A stretch of 64,000 nucleotides of DNA from Neobacillus niacini (lineage in GTDB: Bacteria > Bacillota > Bacilli > Bacillales > Cytobacillaceae). Positions 1 to 8,526 of this stretch are shown here, one piece after another; position 1 is the stretch's first letter; each line of letters begins with the position of its first letter. The notes under the pieces are model-generated. The model was not told the origin of the DNA. It did no database searches and saw only the letters and a program-made list of their open reading frames with translations. The stretch lies in assembly GCF_023715785.1 (NCBI RefSeq), contig NZ_JAMBOX010000008.1:1-64000 (forward strand). Direction: 5' to 3'. Position numbers and translations under genes: made by a program.

Positions 1-379
1 ACTAAATAACACAAAACTTCCAAAATTAGTCTAACGGAAGGTTATTTGGCATGTACATTTTTAGTATATCATGAGATATTTTAAATCTTTATTGAAAAAT
101 ATTGACAAACTATTAGCTGGTTTAGCTTGAATATATCTATTTACAAACTTTATTTAATTTTAACAAAAATATCCAATTTTGTTTACATTTAAAATGCAAT
201 CTTAAAGAAAGTTTCTGGCACCATCCGAATTTTCCCGCGAAGAATCGATGACGGGCACTTTTAGCATTAGTCAATCCCCCCACTATTCTGTTTAAGCCAT
301 TGAATAAGTAACTATTTTGATTATTGCATCGACTTTTGAAATAATATGAGTGCATATGCTTTTATGAAAGGTGGAGAAC
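1..379. other. Intergenic region, no convincing gene
   Basis: AT-rich leader before the first gene. I see no credible coding frame. Positions 211-261 hold a degenerate copy of the intergenic palindromic element described elsewhere: it has TCTGGCACC near its left end and ACGGGCACTTT at its right end. No clear sigma-A promoter could be fixed. Confidence 0.5.
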
Positions 380-1030
380 ATGGTGAAAGTATTTTTAATC
401 GGTGCCAACGGTCAGGTAGGAAAGCATATCGTCCATTTATTGCAGAACAGCGATGAACATACATTAAAGGCAATGGTACGTAATGAACAGCAGGCGGAAA
501 CCCTTAGACAATCAGGAGTAAACGCAGTAGTTGCCAATTTGGAAGGCAGTGTGGATGATCTTGCAAAGGCAATGGAATGCTGCGATGCTGTCATTTTCTC
601 AGCGGGTTCCGGCGGCAAGACTGGGCCAGATAAAACATTGCTTGTGGATTTGGATGGTGCGGTAAAATCGATGGAAGCGGCAGAAAAAGCCGGGGCACAT
701 CGTTATATCATGGTTAGTGCAGTCCAAGCACATAATCGGGAAAGCTGGAAGGACAGTCCGATTAAGCCCTATATGGTGGCCAAACACTATGCAGATCGAA
801 TGCTCGTTTCAAGCCAGTTGAATTATACCATTGTGCGCCCTGGTGCGTTGCTTAATGAACCGGGTACAGGGAAAGTACAGGCTGCGGAAGATTTGCAAAG
901 AGGGTCTATCCCGCGCGAGGATGTCGCCAAATCGATAGTAGCTGCTTTAAACGAAGAAAATACGTTCCGCCGATCATTTGATTTAATGTCGGGGGATCAA
1001 TCAATTGAAGAAGCTTTAAAAAGTATATAG
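380..1030 (+). CDS. NAD(P)-binding oxidoreductase, atypical SDR (NmrA/YhfK-like)
   Basis: This 216-residue protein has a Rossmann fold. The GANGQVG motif at residues 8-14 fits the GxxGxxG dinucleotide site. A YMVAK segment near residue 131 matches the YxxxK pair of short-chain dehydrogenases, and IVRPGAL follows it as in SDR_a5/NmrA-like proteins. Such proteins act in the cytosol as NAD(P)H-dependent reductases or redox sensors; no substrate can be read from the sequence. An upstream in-frame GTG at 371 lies inside the ribosome site AAAGGTGGAG, so ATG 380 is the better start. The gene stands alone and is followed within 5 bases by a palindromic repeat (1035-1100) that could end its transcript. 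Confidence 0.8.
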   Translation: MVKVFLIGANGQVGKHIVHLLQNSDEHTLKAMVRNEQQAETLRQSGVNAVVANLEGSVDDLAKAMECCDAVIFSAGSGGKTGPDKTLLVDLDGAVKSMEAAEKAGAHRYIMVSAVQAHNRESWKDSPIKPYMVAKHYADRMLVSSQLNYTIVRPGALLNEPGTGKVQAAEDLQRGSIPREDVAKSIVAALNEENTFRRSFDLMSGDQSIEEALKSI

Positions 1031-1034
1031 AAAG

Positions 1035-1100
1035 AGTGCCTGTTACTGTCCGAATTTTTTCGAAGACAATTCGACAAATTGCGGGTAGTGACAGGCACTT
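1035..1100. repeat. ~65-bp nested palindromic intergenic element, copy 1
   Basis: The ends are AGTGCCTGTTACTGTCCG and CGGGTAGTGACAGGCACT. As RNA these pair over 18 positions with three G-U wobbles and no mismatch. The interior has TCG...CGA, a short inner stem, followed by the shared stretch CGACAAATT. It lies directly after the stop codon of the gene ending at 1030. Confidence 0.8.
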
Positions 1101-1213
1101 TATTCAATCTATCATGGAGATCCCACTGTTAATGTGAATCCCACAAGAAGTGGAAACAGAAAAAAAACTGTTATAATAAATATATTGAAATAATAATGTA
1201 GGTGGAGAAAAAA

Positions 1214-2041
1214 ATGATTAAGATCATAACAGACAGTTCATCCGATTTACCTGAAGAATTAATTGAGCTATATGATATAACGATAGTTCCAATGACAGTG
1301 ACTATTGGAAATCAAGATTATCTAGAAAAGATTAATCTTGCCCCAAAGGAATTCTTTACGAAAATGTTTTCTACTGATGCGCTCCCCAAGACATCCCAAC
1401 CCTCCCCTGCCACTTTTGCCAAGACTTTCTCTAAGTTCGGAACGGACACCGAATTGCTTTGTCTTACCATCTCGTCTGGACTTAGCGGTACCTATCAATC
1501 AGCGTGTATGGGGAAAGAACTTTCCAATGCAAATGTTACAGTTTTTGATTCATTAGCTGGATCATTGGGCCATGGACTCCAAGTTATTCGAGCTGCAGAA
1601 CTTGCAAAACAGGGGTATACCCTAGATGAAATTATTAAAGAATTAACCGATTACAGAGAAAAAATGAACATACTTGTCCTATTGGATACATTAGAAAATA
1701 TCGTAAAAGGCGGTCGACTATCTAAATTTCAAGGTTCTTTGGCTAAGATCCTTAATATCAAAGTAATCCTAGAAAGAGTTGACGGTGGCAAGGTAGAAAT
1801 TCTTGAAAAAATACGAGGGACCAAAAAATTCCACAGAAGAGTCCTTGAACTTATTCAGGAAAATGGAAATGATTTTTCTCAAACGACATTTGGTATTACA
1901 CATACCGGAAATGAAGAGGATGCTGAAGCAATCAAACAAGAACTTATACATCTATTTCATCCAAAAGAAGTAATTGTAAATTTTATGGGAGCAACAATGG
2001 GAACCTATGCTGGAAAAGATGGAATGATAATCTCCTTCTAA
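1214..2041 (+). CDS. DegV family fatty-acid-binding protein
   Basis: This protein of about 275 residues belongs to the DegV (EDD) fold family, which binds a fatty acid; some members (FakB) present it to the kinase FakA. Typical signatures are visible: TDSSSDLP at the N-terminus, TSQPSPATF (about residue 61), SGLSGTYQSA and the GGRLSKFQG stretch. Length matches the family (about 280). The first in-frame GTG (1202) overlaps the ribosome site AGGTGGAG, so ATG 1214 is chosen. No fakA is visible in the window. The gene appears monocistronic and ends in a clear rho-independent terminator at 2062-2098. Confidence 0.9.
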   Translation: MIKIITDSSSDLPEELIELYDITIVPMTVTIGNQDYLEKINLAPKEFFTKMFSTDALPKTSQPSPATFAKTFSKFGTDTELLCLTISSGLSGTYQSACMGKELSNANVTVFDSLAGSLGHGLQVIRAAELAKQGYTLDEIIKELTDYREKMNILVLLDTLENIVKGGRLSKFQGSLAKILNIKVILERVDGGKVEILEKIRGTKKFHRRVLELIQENGNDFSQTTFGITHTGNEEDAEAIKQELIHLFHPKEVIVNFMGATMGTYAGKDGMIISF

Positions 2042-2061
2042 AAAAAGTATATTTCACAGGC

Positions 2062-2098
2062 AAAAAGGCTTAGAGTTTTCAACCCTAAGCCTTTTTTG
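2062..2098 (+). terminator. Rho-independent terminator after degV-like gene
   Basis: Inverted repeat AAAAGGCTTAG / CTAAGCCTTTT with a loop of about 10 bases, followed by a run of T. It lies 20 bases after the stop codon at 2041. Confidence 0.85.
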
Positions 2099-2267
2099 TA
2101 TTATCCTATTTAACAAACGGACCCATTAGCTTAATAAGCACAACAATGTAATGCCAGGCACATTCTTTGTTAGATATTAAACTCGGTCTGGCTTTAAAGC
2201 CTAAAGTTTATTCTTGATTCAATGCACTTTCATCCATATAAGCAACTTCCCATAAGAATGTTGTGCA

Positions 2268-2978
2268 TCAAACATATATATTCATTTTTAGTTTTTCGAG
2301 ATTTTGCTTATGAAATCCCTTTACGATTAACCAGACTGCCAAACTCATTTCATAAACACCTACAGGTAGAGCAATGAGTCCTTTTGCTGTAGAGTAAGGT
2401 TCTACTACCCCAAACATTTCTAATAAACCGGCTATGAATACTGAAACAGCTGTAATCATTCCAAATAATGCTAACGGTTTGGGCACTAAACCTGTTCGAA
2501 AAAGTAAATAACTATACATGACGGTATTTAAGCCTAACATGAGATTGGGACCTAACATTGAAGTCCAACGATGAAAAGCTTGCAACAGTAAACCCATAGC
2601 GGCAAGATGTTCATCACTTGCTAAACGGTTCGCATCATAATATATACTGAGTTGGAGTAGACCTAATATACTTACTAAACCTATTGCAATAAAAACAGCC
2701 TCCATGAATCGAAAACAAAGATACCCTAAGGCAATATGTTCATTCCACCGACGAATATAAGGAAACAGCATCACAGATGTCCCGACAGCTGTTACTACAA
2801 GCAAAAGGTCATTTAATACACCAATCAAAACCTTCGTTTGAAATCCATTTGCCACGGACATATGCCATTGCTCTGACAGTACCGGCTGATAAAAAACAAC
2901 CGCAATAACTGAAGTAACCGCAGCTGCTATATATAAAACACCTATAATAATGCTATTCATTCTGTCGTTTGACTTCAT
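2268..2978 (-). CDS. DUF4386 family membrane protein
   Basis: This 236-residue protein has about six predicted membrane helices and resembles DUF4386, a family of unknown function common in Bacillus. Hydrophobic segments are visible near residues 10-28, 52-71, 86-110, 145-165, 170-190 and 200-225. The ribosome site GAGGAGG precedes ATG 2978. It is divergent from an AraC-type regulator with an 87-base shared intergenic region, so that regulator may control it. I cannot assign a biochemical role. Confidence 0.8.
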   Translation of the reverse strand: MKSNDRMNSIIIGVLYIAAAVTSVIAVVFYQPVLSEQWHMSVANGFQTKVLIGVLNDLLLVVTAVGTSVMLFPYIRRWNEHIALGYLCFRFMEAVFIAIGLVSILGLLQLSIYYDANRLASDEHLAAMGLLLQAFHRWTSMLGPNLMLGLNTVMYSYLLFRTGLVPKPLALFGMITAVSVFIAGLLEMFGVVEPYSTAKGLIALPVGVYEMSLAVWLIVKGFHKQNLEKLKMNIYV

Positions 2979-3065
2979 CTTTGCCTCCTCGAACTAATTA
3001 ATGTGTTAATTGCATATGGTATACTAGATTACAAATATAGGAAATAATTAAATAAGGAGTATTTT

Positions 3066-3935
3066 ATGGACCATTATGAAGTGATTGAGAATGCTTTACT
3101 ATACATTGAAGACAATATACAACAACCTTTATCTCTTGAGTCAGTCGCAAATACCTTTAACATGTCCAAATACTATTTTCACAGACTATTTTCTGCCCTG
3201 ATGGGTTGTTCCTTAAATAATTACATACTATCTAGAAGGTTGAATACATCATTAAAATTGATTCAGGAAAATAACCTATCTCTAACAGACATTACTTATC
3301 AGTTAAACTTTGGAACACCATCATCCTTCACCCGGGCGTTCAAACGCCGATATGGTGTAGCACCAAGCTCACTTAGAGCAAAAGATAAGACCTTACCTCA
3401 AGTGCCAATACCTCCAGTAGTTAAAAGACCCATCAAAAACATCAATGGTGATATTGTCACCGATTTCACTCTTACGGAATTTGAAACGATCAGGGTGAGT
3501 GGTATAGCCTTCGAGGTTGACCTGGCAACTGATGATTACAAGACGAAAATCCGCTCTTATTCAAAAAAGCTTTTAAATAACATTGATGATACAATAAATG
3601 GTTCATGCTATGTCATCTATTCAGACTGTCAACCAAACTCGACTCGCTTCAAGGTTCTTTTCGGGATTCCATATGATATACAAATAGATAAACCCTTTTA
3701 TTTTACCGTAGATATTCCGCAACTCTTTTGTGCCAAGTTTAAATACTCCGGTGATCTACTTGACATAGGAGATGTCTTGATAACTGATTTTGCAAGATTT
3801 TTAAAGATCTCTAAACAGGAAACTGAGAACTCACATATTGAGCTCATTCAAGTTTTTGATAACATTCACAATCTTGATTCAGCCTACCACATATATACAC
3901 CTATCAAAAAACTACCTATAGATTCAGACTTTTAA
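3066..3935 (+). CDS. AraC family regulator with GyrI-like effector-binding domain
   Basis: This 289-residue regulator has an N-terminal AraC DNA-binding domain (about residues 8-107). Two helix-turn-helix units are visible; SLESVANTFNMSKYYFHRLF is the first and DITYQLNFGTPSSFTRAFKR the second. Residues 125-289 match a GyrI-like small-molecule-binding domain, as in the Rob/BmrR-like sensors of drugs. It probably binds an effector and activates neighbouring genes; the divergent DUF4386 membrane gene is the natural candidate. The start is well set by AAGGAG six bases before ATG 3066. An extended -10 (TGGTATACT) lies about 45 bases upstream. Confidence 0.88.
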   Translation: MDHYEVIENALLYIEDNIQQPLSLESVANTFNMSKYYFHRLFSALMGCSLNNYILSRRLNTSLKLIQENNLSLTDITYQLNFGTPSSFTRAFKRRYGVAPSSLRAKDKTLPQVPIPPVVKRPIKNINGDIVTDFTLTEFETIRVSGIAFEVDLATDDYKTKIRSYSKKLLNNIDDTINGSCYVIYSDCQPNSTRFKVLFGIPYDIQIDKPFYFTVDIPQLFCAKFKYSGDLLDIGDVLITDFARFLKISKQETENSHIELIQVFDNIHNLDSAYHIYTPIKKLPIDSDF

Positions 3936-4281
3936 TACCGTTTTAAATTTCTTATCTGCTCCTTTCTAGTTCATAAAGTTATTTAATTAATAATAAAATA
4001 TCAAAATATTGTTCATTACACTTTCCAATTCTTGCTGTAATTAGTTTTTATAATGTAACATCAAGTGCCTGGCACCGATTCCGATTGATTTGGAAAAGGG
4101 ATAGGGTGGATTTTATAAAAAGGTGAATAATTTGTGACCATAAAAAAAAGTGCCTGGTCAACGCCGAAATTATGTAGATCAAATATCAACATATTACGGG
4201 TAGTGACTGGCACTTTATAGTCGTGGCATTTAATCAAAACATTTGTCCATCGGTGGTCATGGCACCAAAATCTTCATCTAG
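3936..4281. other. Intergenic region with one full and one partial palindromic repeat
   Basis: No gene is visible. The stretch 4063-4094 is a truncated left half of the 65-bp element (AAGTGCCTGGCACCGATTCCG), and 4149-4215 is a full copy. The rest is AT-rich and featureless. Confidence 0.6.
4149..4215. repeat. ~65-bp nested palindromic intergenic element, copy 2
   Basis: It begins AGTGCCTGGTCAACGCCGAA and ends ACGGGTAGTGACTGGCACTT. The inner stem is more degenerate than in other copies. It lies between the converging AraC-type gene and the 15-gene minus-strand operon and could act as a terminator for the latter. Confidence 0.75.
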
Positions 4282-4671
4282 TTATAGGTTAGCAAATATG
4301 CCAGTTGCCTGTGCAACTAGTTCATTTTGGTCGTTGTATATATTACAGTTGACGTGATTAAGAGTTCTTCCTTTTTTAATGAGGTGTGCGTCTGCTGTTA
4401 AGAAGTCACCTTGTGCCCCTTTTAGATAGCTTGTTTTTAGGTCAACTGTCACCACCGATTGCATACTATTGTCGTCCTCTTGAAAGGTATTACATATATT
4501 GCCCATTGCTAGGTCAGCTAACAAGCTAATAATACCTCCTTGAACATAACCTTTTGTATTTAATAGTAGTGGCTGAACCGGCAAAATTACTTTTAGGTTG
4601 GTATCACTAATTTTTTTATATTGACATTTGAGTAAATGATCAAATGGATTTTTAATATACTTTGTTTCCAT
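4282..4671 (-). CDS. PaaI-type hotdog thioesterase
   Basis: This 129-residue hotdog-fold protein belongs to the PaaI/YbgC acyl-CoA thioesterase group. The segment GYVQGGIISLLADLAMG is the typical helix with the active-site region, followed by VTVDLKTSYLKGA and AHLIKKGRTLNHVNC. The frame stays open for another 156 bases upstream (to ATG 4827), but only ATG 4671 has a strong ribosome site (GAGGTGAT, about 6 bases away). The 129-residue form also matches the usual length. It is the last gene of the acyl-CoA operon and probably hydrolyses dead-end acyl-CoAs to free CoA. The 168-base gap before it holds no other gene. Confidence 0.85.
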   Translation of the reverse strand: METKYIKNPFDHLLKCQYKKISDTNLKVILPVQPLLLNTKGYVQGGIISLLADLAMGNICNTFQEDDNSMQSVVTVDLKTSYLKGAQGDFLTADAHLIKKGRTLNHVNCNIYNDQNELVAQATGIFANL

Positions 4672-4839
4672 TTCTATCACCTCAGAATAGATTTCAAAAA
4701 AGGCCGAATCCAAAATGTGGAATCCAACCTTTTCTAACTGCCACCTCCGACGTACTAAAAGGCTATTTTGTCCTAGGGGCACTGACAAACACATCTCTTG
4801 AATCAATTGTTGAACCAAAGGAGTCATGAATGCTAATTT

Positions 4840-5685
4840 TTAATACTCATAGAATCCACGTCCGGTTTTTCTGCCGTAGTGTCCTGCCCGAACCAGTTTT
4901 CGTAATAGTGTAGCAGGCCGGTATTTGGAGTCAGCTGTTTCTTCATAGAGAGTTTCCATTACCATTAGCAAGACGTCCAGCCCAATCATATCAGCTAATG
5001 CTAATGGTCCAATCGGGTGATTGGCCCCCAATTTCATGCCAAGGTCAATATCCTCTTTTGTGGCAACGCCTTCTTGAAGCACGAATATCGCTTCGTTTAT
5101 CATGGGGGCCAATATTCTATTTACAGCAAACAATGGTGCTTCATTCACTGTAATCGATTTTTTACCAAAGCTTTCACACAAATCTCTGGCAATCCTATAG
5201 GTTTCATCTGAGGTATCATTTCCTCGAATGATTTCGACCAGTTCCATTAGGGGGACAGGGTTAAAAAAGTGAGTTCCAATCACCCGGTCTGCCCGTTTAG
5301 TAGCAGATGCCATCTCGGTAATACTTAAACCAGATGTATTAGAACAAAAAATTGTTTCCTGCTTACATATTTGGTCAATCTCCCTATATAACTCTTTCTT
5401 TTTCTCCATATTCTCGATGATAACCTCAAAAACTATATCAGCGTCTTTCAAATCTTCCAATTTAGTAGTTGTCGTAAACCGATCTAGAATGGCTTCAACA
5501 GGGTCATTCAGTTTTCCCTTAGAGGCAAGCTTTTCTAAACTCTTTCCGATAACTCCTAAACTTCTTGTTAAAAAATTTTCTTGGATATCAGATAATATGA
5601 CTTGAAAACCTGCACAGGCCGCGACCTGGGCAATGCCGGAACCCATGCTTCCAGCCCCAATTACACCGATTGTTCTAATAGACAT
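4840..5685 (-). CDS. 3-hydroxyacyl-CoA dehydrogenase (3-hydroxybutyryl-CoA type)
   Basis: This 281-residue enzyme oxidises L-3-hydroxyacyl-CoA to 3-oxoacyl-CoA with NAD+. GVIGAGSMGSGIAQ at residues 7-20 is the nucleotide site. FCSNTSGLSI and GTHFFNPVPLMELVE carry the catalytic Ser/His region, and the C-terminal domain (RPATLLRKLVRAGHYGRKTG) is typical. Its length fits the short, stand-alone bacterial form rather than the fused FadB type. The ribosome site TTGGAGG precedes ATG 5685. It follows two crotonase-fold genes in the operon, as expected for beta-oxidation. Confidence 0.93.
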   Translation of the reverse strand: MSIRTIGVIGAGSMGSGIAQVAACAGFQVILSDIQENFLTRSLGVIGKSLEKLASKGKLNDPVEAILDRFTTTTKLEDLKDADIVFEVIIENMEKKKELYREIDQICKQETIFCSNTSGLSITEMASATKRADRVIGTHFFNPVPLMELVEIIRGNDTSDETYRIARDLCESFGKKSITVNEAPLFAVNRILAPMINEAIFVLQEGVATKEDIDLGMKLGANHPIGPLALADMIGLDVLLMVMETLYEETADSKYRPATLLRKLVRAGHYGRKTGRGFYEY

Positions 5686-5714
5686 GTGACAACCTCCAAA
5701 AATTTTTCTAAAAG

Positions 5715-6491
5715 TTATTCCCCTTTAAATTTAGGTGCCCGTTTTTCCAAGAATGCATTCACACCTTCTTGCCGATCATCACTTGCAATCAGGTGGGCTT
5801 GAACCATGGTTTCTTGTTCTAAAAATGCCTCCCAAGGGAGCTGCACCGTATGGTTCAACATTTTCTTTACATATCGATTACTTAAAGGCGGTCCATTCAA
5901 GATCACTTGAGCAAATTCACTTGCACCTTGAAGCAGTTCACCATCAACTACCTTATTAACAATCCCCCATGTCTTAGCTTCCTCAACACCCAAAATCTTC
6001 CCGGAAACAATCCATTCCTTAGCAATGGCAGTAGGCACTCGTTCCGATAATAACTTGATTAAGCCCAAATCCGGTATCACTCCAATGTTTACAAAGCTTA
6101 AGCCAAACTTCGCTGAGGAATTTGCCACAATAAAATCAGAAGCCAGCGCAAGGCTGAATCCTGCTCCCGCCGCATATCCATGAACAGCAGAAATGACAAA
6201 TTTATTCATATTCAATATCACACGAGTCACATTAATCGCCTTCTCTAAATAAGAAGCGATATCACTCTGTTTCGTAAATTGCTGAATGGTTTCTAAATCT
6301 CCCCCAGCACAAAAGGATTTCCCTTCACCCGAGAGAATGATTACCTTAACCTCAGGATTCTTATCCATGCTTAACAGGGCTTCCGTTAGACCCGTTACTA
6401 AATCTGTAGACATCGAATTTAGCTTTTGAGGTCGATTGAGAAAAATGGAACCAATTCCGTTCTCAATTTTTACGACTATAGGCTGAGTCAT
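5715..6491 (-). CDS. Enoyl-CoA hydratase/isomerase family protein (isomerase-like active site)
   Basis: This 258-residue crotonase-fold protein has the oxyanion-hole loops SFCAGGDL and GYAAGAGFSLAL. Both catalytic glutamates of true enoyl-CoA hydratases are absent: the GCELAM position reads GFSLAL, and the PEVNLG position reads SFVNIGVIPD. The Asp in VIPD is typical of PaaG or delta3,delta2-enoyl-CoA isomerases. I therefore infer a double-bond isomerase acting on an enoyl-CoA, not a hydratase. Start ATG 6491 has GAGGAG upstream. It sits between a genuine hydratase gene and the 3-hydroxyacyl-CoA dehydrogenase gene. Confidence 0.82.
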   Translation of the reverse strand: MTQPIVVKIENGIGSIFLNRPQKLNSMSTDLVTGLTEALLSMDKNPEVKVIILSGEGKSFCAGGDLETIQQFTKQSDIASYLEKAINVTRVILNMNKFVISAVHGYAAGAGFSLALASDFIVANSSAKFGLSFVNIGVIPDLGLIKLLSERVPTAIAKEWIVSGKILGVEEAKTWGIVNKVVDGELLQGASEFAQVILNGPPLSNRYVKKMLNHTVQLPWEAFLEQETMVQAHLIASDDRQEGVNAFLEKRAPKFKGE

Positions 6492-6515
6492 TGTTATTTC
6501 TCCTCTATAAAAAAA

Positions 6516-7298
6516 TTATTTTCCTTGAAACTGTGGTTTTTCCTTTGCTAAAAAGGCTCTCGCACCTTCTTTTTGATCATCTGTGGAACAAAGGCTTTTA
6601 AACTGAACCGCCTCAAGTTCCAATGCTTCTTCCATCGGCAAATCCATGCCCTTGGTAATCGACTTTTTAGCAGCTTTGATAGCGAGTAGTCCCTTTTTCT
6701 GGATCTTTGCTGATAAGATATGTGCTCGACTAAGCGCTTCTCCCGCTGGAGCGAGAATATCTACCAAACCAATTCGATATGCTTCACTAGCGTCGATGTT
6801 ATCTCCGGTAAAAATAAGCTCTTTTGCTTTACCAGCTCCTACTAATCTAGGTAAACGCTGTGTACCACCATATCCTGGAATGATTCCTAAATTGACTTCA
6901 GGTTGTCCAAATAATGCTTTTTCGCCTGCAATGCGAATATCACATGCCATTGCTAATTCACAGCCAGCTCCAAGAGCATAGCCTTCAATCGCTGCAATCA
7001 CTGGCACTTCAAAGTTTTCAATTTTATTGAAAATCTGGTGGCCAGTTTTCACAAGGTCGTATCCTACATCAGGAGTGATATCAATAAACTGCTTAATGTC
7101 TGCTCCGGCTACAAACGCTTTGTCACCAGCACCGGTTATAATAACAGTTTGAACATCCGAATTCTCCCGAACCACGTCCAAAGTCTGATCAAGTTCTTCC
7201 ATAATCTGTGCACTAAGTGCATTCACCGGTGGATTTTCAATCGTTATCACAGCCGTCCTATTTTCAACCTTAAATTTTACAAAAAGTGTCTTTAGCAA
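6516..7298 (-). CDS. Enoyl-CoA hydratase (crotonase)
   Basis: This protein of about 260 residues carries both catalytic glutamates of the crotonase family: one in GAGCELAMACD and one in FGQPEVNLGIIPG. The ENPPVNALS start of the fold and the GAGDKAFVAGADIKQF oxyanion loop are also present. It should add water to trans-2-enoyl-CoA. An upstream ATG (7316) lies immediately before AAGGAGG, so the ribosome site falls inside the longer frame. The true start is most likely TTG 7298. It is part of the long acyl-CoA operon. Confidence 0.9.
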   Translation of the reverse strand: MLKTLFVKFKVENRTAVITIENPPVNALSAQIMEELDQTLDVVRENSDVQTVIITGAGDKAFVAGADIKQFIDITPDVGYDLVKTGHQIFNKIENFEVPVIAAIEGYALGAGCELAMACDIRIAGEKALFGQPEVNLGIIPGYGGTQRLPRLVGAGKAKELIFTGDNIDASEAYRIGLVDILAPAGEALSRAHILSAKIQKKGLLAIKAAKKSITKGMDLPMEEALELEAVQFKSLCSTDDQKEGARAFLAKEKPQFQGK

Positions 7299-7336
7299 AT
7301 TCCTTACCTCCTTCATTCTTTGAAAAATGGACTCTA

Positions 7337-8524
7337 TTAACTGAATAGACCAGTTCTGCCAAACTCGTCGATTTCCTCTTGGGAGTAGCCAAGGTTTTTC
7401 ATTACTGCCTCTGTATTCGCCTTTGATAGAGGAATCCCCGTGTAACGATATTGAGGAATAGACTCTGAGAACTTAATCGGATTGCCAATCTGTTTTACTT
7501 TTGTACCATTAGGCCCAGGGACCTCAACCACCATTCCCCGCTCTTGAACGAGCGGTCCCTCTAATACTTCACCTAGTGTAAGCACAGGCTCAACACAAGC
7601 ATCAACACGATTAAATAATTCCATCCATTCATCTAACGTCTTCGTCTTTAAAATCTCCCGAACCTCTTCTTTGATTTGAGCCACATTCTTTGGCGCCACG
7701 CCTCCTGCAGCAAGTTCATATCTATCAATTGTTTGACAGAAGGCTTTAAAAAATTGCGGTTCAACCCCACCGAAACTAAGATATCTGCCATCCAGGGTTT
7801 CGTAGTAATCATATAAGGAACCGCCATTAATCAGGTTTTCCTCCATCCCAATGTCTTTACCGTTTACTAGATAACTAGCACCCTGCATAAAGGAATTAAA
7901 GGCAATCATTCCATCTGTCATTGAAACATCAATATGCTGGCCATTCCCTGTCCGCTCTCGATAGATGACGGCTGACAGAATTCCAATAATGGCATTGTTG
8001 GAACCGGAAGCAATATCAGCCACCTGTACACCAATCAACGGAGGCCCTGACTCTTTCTTTCCTGAGTAAGAAGCAACACCGGACAAGGCTATGTAATTAA
8101 TGTCATGACCTGCACGGTCTCTCATTGGTCCTGTTTGACCGTATCCAGTTAACGAGCAATAAATCAATCTAGGATTGACTTTCCTAAGACTCTCGTAATC
8201 GAGGTTCAGCTTCGCCATTACACCTGGGCGGAATTGTTCAATAATAATATCGTACTCAGTCAAAAGCTGGTGAATCACTTCTACTGCACGAGGATCCTTA
8301 AGATTAAGAGTCATGACCTTTTTGTTCCTGCTCAATTGTGCGGATACAGCTGACACTTCTGTTCCAGGTAGGAAAGGCGGCAAAAAGTCGATCATATCAG
8401 GCCTTGTTCCAGATTTTATCCTAAGGACATCCGCTCCCAAATCTGCTAAAAACATGGTGGCGTAGGGCCCCGGAACCAATGTGCTGAAATCTAATATTTT
8501 TAAACCTTCTAGTGCTCCGGCCAT
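7337..8524 (-). CDS. CaiB/BaiF family protein, alpha-methylacyl-CoA racemase-like
   Basis: This 395-residue class III CoA-transferase-fold protein has the motif AGHDINYIALSG. Its His140 and an Asp 30 residues later (D170, in VQVADIASG) reproduce the His/Asp dyad and spacing of alpha-methylacyl-CoA racemases. In that family the enzyme epimerises 2-methylacyl-CoA thioesters; CaiB relatives instead move CoA between acids. The gene lies between the GalT-like gene and a hydratase gene, with only 2 bases separating it from the former. Either a racemase or a CoA-transferase feeding the radical dehydratase (as FldA does for FldBC) is possible; the motif favours the racemase. Ribosome site AAAGGAG precedes ATG 8524. 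Confidence 0.83.
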   Translation of the reverse strand: MAGALEGLKILDFSTLVPGPYATMFLADLGADVLRIKSGTRPDMIDFLPPFLPGTEVSAVSAQLSRNKKVMTLNLKDPRAVEVIHQLLTEYDIIIEQFRPGVMAKLNLDYESLRKVNPRLIYCSLTGYGQTGPMRDRAGHDINYIALSGVASYSGKKESGPPLIGVQVADIASGSNNAIIGILSAVIYRERTGNGQHIDVSMTDGMIAFNSFMQGASYLVNGKDIGMEENLINGGSLYDYYETLDGRYLSFGGVEPQFFKAFCQTIDRYELAAGGVAPKNVAQIKEEVREILKTKTLDEWMELFNRVDACVEPVLTLGEVLEGPLVQERGMVVEVPGPNGTKVKQIGNPIKFSESIPQYRYTGIPLSKANTEAVMKNLGYSQEEIDEFGRTGLFS

Positions 8525-8526
8525 TT

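Noticed and set aside
137-355. 72-codon minus-strand frame before the first gene
   Set aside because: No ribosome site, unusual composition, and it overlaps a palindromic repeat; no protein-like features.
4672-4827. Possible N-terminal extension of the hotdog thioesterase
   Set aside because: ATG 4827 has no ribosome site, whereas ATG 4671 has GAGGTGAT and gives the standard family length.
7337-8524. Assigning the CaiB-family protein as the CoA-transferase FldA-type activator of the dehydratase
   Set aside because: The GHDINY motif and His/Asp pair 30 residues apart fit alpha-methylacyl-CoA racemases better; kept only as an alternative.
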